Of a DNA stretch of 27,220 nucleotides, positions 21,474-27,220 are shown one piece after another (positions within the stretch are counted from its first letter, which is position 1; each line of letters opens with the position of its first letter). The notes beneath the pieces are model-generated. The model saw only the letters and a program-made list of their open reading frames with translations. It did not search any database and was not told where the DNA came from. Location: positions 1 to 27,220 of IMG/VR virus record IMGVR_UViG_3300042554_000305; one strand, written 5' to 3'. Source of the DNA: a virus. The position numbers were made by a program, and so were the translations under genes.

Positions 21474-21566
21474 TCCCCGTAGGGATGATGTTGATGTTTG
21501 GATACGCAGGAGATTTAACTCAAATCTGGTACGGCTCCGTACACAGCAACATCGAAGGAGGCTCCT
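21474..21566 (-). promoter_or_regulatory. Structured leader of the capsid mRNA
   Basis: The 134-base gap before the capsid gene contains four dyads: TCCC-TACG-GGGA on the transcribed strand (21474-21485, a UNCG-type tetraloop just before the ribosome binding site), AGATTT/AAATCT (21511-21527), GTACGG/CCGTAC (21529-21542, 14-base near-palindrome) and AGGAG/CTCCT (21556-21566). I found no convincing promoter here, so the elements may act in RNA processing or stability. No gene other than a possible 18-codon frame is present. Confidence 0.5.
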
Positions 21567-21594
21567 CGCATTCGACGCAGTAACGAAAAGATTA

Positions 21595-23436
21595 CTAGAA
21601 GTTCTTCAGCAATTCAAGATGCTTCGCCAACACACCAACGCTCGCAGGAGCAGACTGTGGTGTTGGTTCAAGTTTCGCAACTGTTTCACGCAACAACGCA
21701 GCATGATCAGGTGCCAAGGTTTGACCTGATTCCAACGCTGTTATCGCAACCGCAAGCTGATCGGCATCGATACCGGTGCGAGTAGCAAGCGCATCAAACG
21801 AACGAACCGAAGCCGATGTCGCTGCATACGCTGGGAAACCAGTAACCACCGAAACTTCATAGAGTTTGATTTGACGCAACTCACGGGTCATACCGTCATC
21901 ACTCCAACGGTCACCACCTTGAGGAACCGTGAAACCGAACGACATCGAGTCAACATCTTTGCGTTGCATCAAAACCGACAGGTCACGACCAACGGTTGTA
22001 TCAGGCAAATCGGCCTCAACAAACAAACCTTTAGAATCCTCAACCAAACGCATGGTCTTAGCCCTAGTGGTAGCCAACAGCATTGACGAATCATGGTTCA
22101 TGTACATACGGATATTGTTCCGTGACTTCAACGACTTAGCGAACGCTCCAGGCATAATGCGCTCGATGAACGGTAGTGGCTCAGAGTCAGAGTTAAATAC
22201 TGCTGCATAACCACTAAAGGTCATGCCGTTGCCCTCTACGGCTGCACGAAGTTCAAAGTCATTGAATGTGATGCGACGTGTCTCAACCTGTTCAGCCATA
22301 CCTGAAACATTAGCAACAAAACCACCAAGCGATCTAGAAGACTTCGGATGCTCCTTCGGGAGAAGGTCATTGTCGCCAACATACTTGTCATTCTCAGGTC
22401 TGCCGTTACGCAACAAATACAAGAACGCATTGACTCGCGCATAAGCCCATTGGTCACGAGTCATGCCTGGACGATGCGAAACGGAATACGCTCCAGCACC
22501 ACGACGGAACACAGCCCGCAACATTCCAATCGTTGCACGCTGACCAGGGTTGTCGCCAACCTTGTCATTGTGTTCCTCAACCTTGTTCGCCAAGCCTGTC
22601 TCAATCGCCTCAGACAACTCAATCGTCCCAGCACCAGCAGGAGAATCAGCCGAGCCAGGAGCGTTCTTATCTGACCCTACGATTTGATCCTTCTTCGGTG
22701 CCGGAGCGTCAGCTCGCTCATCCTTGATCTGTTCGGATTTACGCGCAAACCAATCCATCGCAGGTTCAGGATTTAACGGGTTAATCCCCCAAAGATAGAA
22801 GGCCACAGCACCAGCACCAGGGAACTCCTTGTCATCAGCGTTCGAGTTCTTCGCAGCATCCAAATCAACCATGTGACGTGCAGCCCAAGCGTTCGCACGA
22901 ATCACCTTGTCTTCTGTGATCCGACCAGCAACCATCTCACGAGCTTCACGAACAGTCGAGGCAACAATTCCCGCACCCGCCAACTTCTTACCGTAATAGT
23001 CCAAACCTTTACGCGCAGCCGATTTAATATATTCAGGCAAGTCAAGATTGACCTCACGAATATCGACACCGATTTCCTGTTCATCTTCAACCTCAACATC
23101 GGTGGACTGCCAAGCGTTGCAATAGAACGCACCGTCAACAAAGTCATCCCACTTTTCACACCACGCTTTAGTCCCATCATCGTTCTGGCGTGACTCATCG
23201 TAAAACACACAGTTCCCACACGCACGACCTTCAGGCACATCCTCAGCTAATGCCGGACGATAGTTGTCTGGTAACGCCCGCTCGCCACCTGGCTCCATCT
23301 CCTCAGCAATAGACACAGCTACCATCTGGTCAATCGCATCCTGCTTCGTCATGTGGCAACCAATGACTTCGCCATCTTCCTTTTCTACAGCCCAACCAGC
23401 ACAGTCAGCGTTCTTGTCAGAAATAAAGTAAGGCAT
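21595..23436 (-). CDS. Multidomain prohead protease with Cys-rich N-terminal fusion
   Basis: 613 residues from the ATG at 23436 (TGATG overlap with the gene before). Residues 1-50 are a Cys module (AGWAVEKEDGEVIGCHMTKQDA; C12, C27) known from phage head proteins. Residues 70-110 hold C73, C76, C93 and C106, spaced like a HiPIP-type iron-sulfur or zinc site. Residues 135-240 and 300-362 are two helical modules (ARKGLDYYGKKLAGAG; RRGAGAYSVSHRPGMTRDQW). The serine protease lies at about 388-545: FSGYAAVFN, MYMNHDSS (His448), VDSMSFGF (Ser497 or 499) and YEVSVVTGFPAY (Glu527). It cleaves the capsid delta domain during maturation. An ordinary HK97 protease is near 200 residues, so about two thirds of this protein is extra. 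Confidence 0.92.
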   Translation of the reverse strand: MPYFISDKNADCAGWAVEKEDGEVIGCHMTKQDAIDQMVAVSIAEEMEPGGERALPDNYRPALAEDVPEGRACGNCVFYDESRQNDDGTKAWCEKWDDFVDGAFYCNAWQSTDVEVEDEQEIGVDIREVNLDLPEYIKSAARKGLDYYGKKLAGAGIVASTVREAREMVAGRITEDKVIRANAWAARHMVDLDAAKNSNADDKEFPGAGAVAFYLWGINPLNPEPAMDWFARKSEQIKDERADAPAPKKDQIVGSDKNAPGSADSPAGAGTIELSEAIETGLANKVEEHNDKVGDNPGQRATIGMLRAVFRRGAGAYSVSHRPGMTRDQWAYARVNAFLYLLRNGRPENDKYVGDNDLLPKEHPKSSRSLGGFVANVSGMAEQVETRRITFNDFELRAAVEGNGMTFSGYAAVFNSDSEPLPFIERIMPGAFAKSLKSRNNIRMYMNHDSSMLLATTRAKTMRLVEDSKGLFVEADLPDTTVGRDLSVLMQRKDVDSMSFGFTVPQGGDRWSDDGMTRELRQIKLYEVSVVTGFPAYAATSASVRSFDALATRTGIDADQLAVAITALESGQTLAPDHAALLRETVAKLEPTPQSAPASVGVLAKHLELLKNF

Positions 23437-23714
23437 CAGACAGGCTCCGTCAACCAAGAAACAACATGACCAGCTTTACTTGAAACAGCGTAAAGCAAAT
23501 CTGTTGGTGAAACCGTCAACTGCAACATCACACCTTTATCCAATTTCAAACCATTTGACGTGGTGACAGCAGAACCACCAATGTAAACAGCGTCCGTGTT
23601 GTCGTTGTTATGAATCATCAGACGATACGGGTTCCCACCATTGGCACCAATCAACACGCCGTCAATGACAGTCGCAGTCGTGCCGATAGAAGTTTGACCG
23701 CTATAGAACGCCAC
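23436..23714 (-). CDS. Small beta-rich head-associated protein
   Basis: 92 residues from a GTG at 23714 overlapping the portal stop (TAGTG). The sequence YSGQTSIGTTATVIDG, YRLMIHNNDNTDAVYIGGSAV and KLDKGVMLQLTVSPTDLLYAVSSKAGHVVSWL is a compact beta-sandwich pattern found next to portal genes in actinophages and other siphoviruses. A decoration or head-stabilising subunit is likely; this is inferred from position. No signal peptide or membrane segment. Confidence 0.82.
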   Translation of the reverse strand: MAFYSGQTSIGTTATVIDGVLIGANGGNPYRLMIHNNDNTDAVYIGGSAVTTSNGLKLDKGVMLQLTVSPTDLLYAVSSKAGHVVSWLTEPV

Positions 23715-25063
23715 TACTCAACCTCATACGCTGACTGCGGGTCAAGTGGTGCGACAGTAGAAATCGGTTGTAACTGAGTTGATGGGAGACCTGTGTGAGC
23801 AATCGCAGGAAGATTGAGCGACTTCAAAACGTCAGCAGGATTAAACCCAGCGAGAATTAGACGCTGTGCAATAAGACTCTTTCGGTCTAGTTCAGCCAAG
23901 TTCGCAGCATTGATGTCCACGTTCGCCAACGGCACACGATACGAATCTCCACCATCCACAGGAGGCATGTCCTCTAGACGATGAATGTCGTTGATTGACA
24001 AGAAGCCTGACTGGAGACCCGTTGAGAACGATGTGTACCGTGACGCTTGGTCACCGCGCAACAATCCATCCACATTGAACTTCATGAAGGCACGACCATC
24101 AAGCAAACGGGAATACCCTTCCTCGATCTTCTCGATGTAAGGCCTGAGCGTATGGGTCACATACTGGATGCCGTTCTGCTCAACCGAGGCATACGACATC
24201 GCACCAGGCGTAGTCACACCCAGCATCGAAGGAGGTACACGGAAGATGCGGGCAATCTCTTCAACAGCGAAACGACGTGACTCTAGGAACTGTGCCGAAT
24301 CATTGTCAACAGTTGTCTTCGTAAACTTTGCTCCACCGAACAACACACCTGGACGATGCGAACGACGCAAACCCTTATGGCCTTCTTCAAAGCCTGACAC
24401 CAAATCTTTAGCCTGCTCACGGGTCAGGTTGCCAGGGAACTCGATGATGCCGGAAGCCGATGAGCCTTGACCGAAGAATCGTGCAGCGAACTCCTCCAAC
24501 GCTTTCGCAAGACCCAAGTTTTCCTTCATGAAGTCAATGCGTGAAATGCCACGCATCTCACCAGGCAAACGAAGCTCGGTGATATGAATCATGTCTTCAG
24601 CCGAAATTACGTCACGACTTTCATACACATAAATCGGACGACGAGTCACACGGTCACGACTGCACTCGACCCTCTGAGGGTTCAACACAACTAGCGCAGC
24701 AATCCCCTGATCGTCGCGCACGATACGAGTGAACGAGTTACCGTTCAACATCAACGAAACCAACACCTGCTGGAAATGCTCGATACGAGTCACACCAGAC
24801 TCAGGAATGTCCAACCATTGTGGACGAGGACGGAACGGTATACGAGTCCCATCCAAACGAAGGAACGTGTCAACAGGTAGCGTAGAAATTGAATCCGAAA
24901 TCATACGCACACACGCATAGACCGCTTCAATCTTGAGCGAATCTTTTTCCGTAATAACAGTTCCGCTATTTGTGGTGACACTAAATCCGTCACCTAATGC
25001 AAACAAAGACTGCGTAGATATTGCTCGGCTTTCGTTGCCATCACCCAACAGTCTTGACAACAT
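23714..25063 (-). CDS. Portal protein, HK97 family
   Basis: 449 residues from the ATG at 25063 (a GTG one codon earlier is the alternative); its start overlaps the stop of the 48-residue membrane gene as TGATG. Portal landmarks are AVYACVRMISDSISTLPVDTF (about 48-68), VSLMLNGNSFTRIVRDDQG, VLNPQRVE, DMIHITELRLPGEMRGISRI, FFGQGSSASGII, and AVEEIARIFRVPPSMLGVTT (about 270-290), all in the standard order. It forms the dodecameric ring through which DNA enters the head. The C-terminal 40 residues are Pro/Ala-rich and probably flexible. Confidence 0.95.
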   Translation of the reverse strand: MLSRLLGDGNESRAISTQSLFALGDGFSVTTNSGTVITEKDSLKIEAVYACVRMISDSISTLPVDTFLRLDGTRIPFRPRPQWLDIPESGVTRIEHFQQVLVSLMLNGNSFTRIVRDDQGIAALVVLNPQRVECSRDRVTRRPIYVYESRDVISAEDMIHITELRLPGEMRGISRIDFMKENLGLAKALEEFAARFFGQGSSASGIIEFPGNLTREQAKDLVSGFEEGHKGLRRSHRPGVLFGGAKFTKTTVDNDSAQFLESRRFAVEEIARIFRVPPSMLGVTTPGAMSYASVEQNGIQYVTHTLRPYIEKIEEGYSRLLDGRAFMKFNVDGLLRGDQASRYTSFSTGLQSGFLSINDIHRLEDMPPVDGGDSYRVPLANVDINAANLAELDRKSLIAQRLILAGFNPADVLKSLNLPAIAHTGLPSTQLQPISTVAPLDPQSAYEVE

Positions 25064-25209
25064 CACTTACCTTTCCGACCACGCTCATACGCAACCGTGA
25101 ACAATAGAACCGACAGGCCGACAAAAATCAGCCCTAATGGAATTGCTATCAAGAATAGTCCAGATGCGATGAGCAGGATTGAGAAAACTTCTAGCAGGAA
25201 AATAAGCAT
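25063..25209 (-). CDS. 48-residue membrane mini-protein
   Basis: MLIFLLEVFS to YERGRKGK: a nearly continuous hydrophobic stretch of about 40 residues broken by Gly/Pro (ASGLFLIAIPLGLIFVG), able to form two short helices, with a basic tail (YERGRKGK). The ATG lies five bases after the large terminase stop, and the stop overlaps the portal start as TGATG. Overlap and codon-consistent frame support translation. No family is recognised; a membrane protein between terminase and portal is not a standard part of the packaging module. Confidence 0.65.
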   Translation of the reverse strand: MLIFLLEVFSILLIASGLFLIAIPLGLIFVGLSVLLFTVAYERGRKGK

Positions 25210-25213
25210 GGCT

Positions 25214-26680
25214 CTAGACTACAAAGAACCCAGGCACAGGTGCTACCTCTTCACGTCGAGTCGCACGATCCACAGCCATAGACAACGCAATCGCAGCGTC
25301 AATCTTCCTGCGCGACTTACCCTTAGACAAACGAAGTCCAGCATCAGTCTGACGTGGCACAGCAGACAACACCTGATCGGTGAACATCGGATCGCCATCA
25401 TGAGCTAACTGCTGATTCACAATGCACTCATACAGCGTTCCGATAGCAGGCACCATACGTTGCGCAGACTGCGGGAACTCCACCATCGGCAAACCATCAT
25501 CAGCCAACGCCTCAGCCGAACGCTGGAAGAACGCTGGGTCATAAGCAAACTCACGCACATTGAACTCACGATGCAACCCTCGAAGATAATGCTCCACAGC
25601 TGCGATGTCAGTCATCGTCCCATCAGGAATCCAAATCTTGGCTCGAACCACCAGACGATGACCTTGCGGTTGACACAACACCACAGCAATCGAGTCATGC
25701 TTCAACGCCATGTCAACCCCAACAAACATCGGCAAGTCACGATCAACCTGAAGTTCTGATTGACATTGTTCCCACCCGCCAGCCGGAAGCCAAGGTGAGT
25801 CTTCCTGTCTGACCCATTGGTTCAACCGGTATCTGCGGAACGGAATCTCAGCCGTCTGATTCATGCTGACCTCCATGTCTTCCATGTCAAGCAAACCTTC
25901 AGCCAAGTTTGGGTTAGCCAAAGCCCAAGCATCTCGATCATGAACAGCACATCCTTCCGGTGCTTCCCACCACCAAAACCCGAACCGCTCATCATCACGC
26001 TCACCCGAAATAACCTGCTTACCGTAGTTATACAACCGTCCACAAATTGTGTCCAAGTCAAACCCTGCTGTTGTGATGGCAACAATCATCGGGTCTTTAC
26101 GCGCACCCGAACCCAACGTCAACGCATCCCACAGCTCCGAATCGCGCTGAACATGCAACTCGTCAAACACCACGCACGATGGATTGAGACCTTGTTGAAG
26201 TTTCGCATCACTAGACAGCACTCGATAGATCGCACCCGTAGACGGAACCTCAATCACATCTCGGTACACCTTGCATACACCTGACAACGCTGGCGACTGA
26301 ACAATCTGCCACTTCGCCTCATTGAACACAACTCTTGCTTGCTGTCGGTCACCTGCTGCCGAATACACCTCGGCACCTGGCTCACCCTCGATGAGTTGAT
26401 AAAGAGCTACCAAGGAACCTAGGAGGCTCTTACCATTTTTCCTGCTGAGGCCTACTAGTGAACGTCGGTAACGAAGGAGACCGTCAGCACGACGCTCAAA
26501 AAGATCATCCAATAAATCAGACTGCCAGCCAGTAAGCACCAATGGCTCACCCGCACGAACACCCTTTGACACGTGGAGAAAAGTTCTCGCAAAATCGGTG
26601 ACAAGCCCACCATCAGTCCTCTGGTACAACCTCGGTGTCGACCACGTTGGCTTTGCGCTTCCTGAACTGGTCAAGCTCAT
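25214..26680 (-). CDS. terL: Terminase large subunit (ATPase and nuclease)
   Basis: 488 residues from the ATG at 26680, inside the small terminase gene; a TTG two codons upstream is the other choice. The ATPase has the adenine-binding region GWQSDLLDDLF, a Walker A-type loop GLSRKNGKS (77-85, Lys84) and Walker B CVVFDEL (Asp173, Glu174), with a motif III at AITTAGFD. The nuclease domain has VGVDMALKHD (Asp323), FAYDPAFF and KIDAAIALSMA (Asp461), the RNase H-like acidic residues. Complete and normal in length. It powers DNA packaging through the portal and cuts the concatemer. Confidence 0.96.
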   Translation of the reverse strand: MSLTSSGSAKPTWSTPRLYQRTDGGLVTDFARTFLHVSKGVRAGEPLVLTGWQSDLLDDLFERRADGLLRYRRSLVGLSRKNGKSLLGSLVALYQLIEGEPGAEVYSAAGDRQQARVVFNEAKWQIVQSPALSGVCKVYRDVIEVPSTGAIYRVLSSDAKLQQGLNPSCVVFDELHVQRDSELWDALTLGSGARKDPMIVAITTAGFDLDTICGRLYNYGKQVISGERDDERFGFWWWEAPEGCAVHDRDAWALANPNLAEGLLDMEDMEVSMNQTAEIPFRRYRLNQWVRQEDSPWLPAGGWEQCQSELQVDRDLPMFVGVDMALKHDSIAVVLCQPQGHRLVVRAKIWIPDGTMTDIAAVEHYLRGLHREFNVREFAYDPAFFQRSAEALADDGLPMVEFPQSAQRMVPAIGTLYECIVNQQLAHDGDPMFTDQVLSAVPRQTDAGLRLSKGKSRRKIDAAIALSMAVDRATRREEVAPVPGFFVV

Positions 26681-27155
26681 TCGCAACCCGAATCTCTGCC
26701 AGACCCAACCTTGCGCGATCCGAAGGAGTGAAACCCATCAAACTCATCCAAGCCGTGTTCTGAGCATCCATCTGATCTATCTGCTTCACCGCAGGATGAG
26801 TCACAATCTGACCATTCGGACTCGTGTACCAACGACGCTCGACATCCGACCCCAACCAATTCTCCAACTCTGCGATCTTGTCGAAGTTGGAACACAACCT
26901 TGACATCAACGGAGTGTCGTGCAACTCGCTCAGATGCCTCCGACCAGCCGTCCACAAAATCCCCCAATACGCAACCCCAACCTGACCCAAACTTGCTGGC
27001 GGTTCTGGGATCACCGACAAATCCACCAACGCCAACGCTGACTCCGGCATCGGTTGCGCAGCTAAACCATTCCGAACCCGTGCGCCTCTCGCACGTTTCC
27101 GTTCCAACGGTTCGGCCTTGTTCCCTCGACCCACACCCGTTGACACTTTTGGCAT
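26613..27155 (-). CDS. terS: Terminase small subunit (P27-like)
   Basis: 180 residues. The N-terminal 40 are basic (GRGNKAEPLERKRARGARVRN), probably DNA-binding. PEPPASLGQVGVAYWGILWTAGRRHL (51-76) and LCSNFDKIAELENWL (87-101) followed by HPAVKQIDQMDAQNTAWMSLMGFTPSDRARLGLAE are typical of P27-family small terminases. It recognises phage DNA and loads the large subunit. No ribosome binding site is visible before the ATG at 27155, but a TANNNT -10 box lies six bases upstream, so the message may be leaderless, which is common in Actinobacteria. It overlaps the large subunit by 68 bases. Confidence 0.9.
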   Translation of the reverse strand: MPKVSTGVGRGNKAEPLERKRARGARVRNGLAAQPMPESALALVDLSVIPEPPASLGQVGVAYWGILWTAGRRHLSELHDTPLMSRLCSNFDKIAELENWLGSDVERRWYTSPNGQIVTHPAVKQIDQMDAQNTAWMSLMGFTPSDRARLGLAEIRVANELDQFRKRKANVVDTEVVPED

Positions 27156-27161
27156 GACCCA

Positions 27162-27192
27162 AGTGTAGGCGGTAGGGGACTACCGACCACAA
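27162..27192 (-). promoter_or_regulatory. Possible leaderless late promoter with operator-like dyad in its spacer
   Basis: On the minus strand TTGTGG (27187-27192) and TACACT (27162-27167) are separated by 19 bases; the -10 ends six bases before the terminase ATG. Inside the spacer lies the dyad CGGTAG-TCCC-CTACCG (27170-27185). The -35 match is moderate and the spacer is long, so this is a candidate only. The remaining bases to 27220 hold nothing I can name. Confidence 0.4.
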
Positions 27193-27220
27193 ATTTTTGA
27201 TGTATGATAGGCGACCACCG

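Noticed and set aside
21534-21590. An 18-codon frame (MRGASFDVAVYG...) in the capsid leader
   Set aside because: No ribosome binding site precedes it and it overlaps the dyads; it may be chance.
1-27220. tRNA genes, integrase, attachment sites and CRISPR arrays
   Set aside because: Intergenic gaps are all shorter than about 135 bases and none shows a cloverleaf, core-site repeat or spaced direct repeats; no recombinase motifs were found in any protein.

Overview
The window is a contiguous stretch of a tailed-phage (siphovirus-like) genome or prophage. Every gene I accept lies on the minus strand, so transcription runs from 27220 towards 1. The host is most likely an actinobacterium, because the phage carries a WhiB-type iron-sulfur regulator (2419-2721), a family confined to Actinobacteria and their phages. 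A Thr/Val/Pro-rich secreted protein (6859-8337) has the style of surface proteins of freshwater Acidimicrobiia such as Ilumatobacter; that narrower host guess is inference. I see no integrase, repressor-integrase module, tRNA, CRISPR or insertion sequence, and no gene-free stretch longer than about 135 bases.

Layout in transcription order. Packaging and head (27155-20282): small terminase, large terminase, a 48-residue membrane mini-protein, HK97-type portal, a 92-residue small structural protein, a multidomain prohead protease and the HK97-fold major capsid protein, followed by an intrinsic terminator. Glycan cassette (20166-17523): a GT-B glycosyltransferase, a GT-A glycosyltransferase and a DUF115/MptE-like protein, inserted between capsid and connector genes. 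Connector and tail (17510-8282): gp6-like connector, tail terminator candidate, major tail protein, tail assembly chaperone G with a programmed -1 frameshift to G-T, gp10-like protein, an unexpected archaeo-eukaryotic-primase-like protein, tape measure, minor tail protein, two tandem paralogous tail-tip proteins (one short, one with a glycine-rich adhesin) and a small conserved tail-associated protein.

Surface and lysis (8337-5688): a secreted Thr-rich anchored protein, two small two-helix membrane proteins (holin candidates), an M15 peptidase endolysin and a third small membrane protein. Then come a small unknown protein, a metallophosphoesterase, a conserved 104-residue protein, and a promoter with an inverted repeat reading into two Cys/His mini-proteins and a ribbon-helix-helix regulator. 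Next are a secreted lytic transglycosylase, a small membrane protein and WhiB. Last is a DNA-processing group: a resolvase-like nuclease, a RecB/Cas4-like nuclease, an unknown protein and an SSB-like protein, continuing beyond the left edge.

Most neighbours overlap by 1-4 bases (ATGA, TAATG, TGATG), indicating long translationally coupled operons. The least routine features are the C_CCT_TTG frameshift site, the primase-like gene inside the tail module, the glycosylation cassette, the structured leader and tandem 3' hairpins flanking the capsid gene, the Thr-rich surface protein, the Cys-rich N-terminal fusion on the protease, and two inverted repeats placed where operators would sit.
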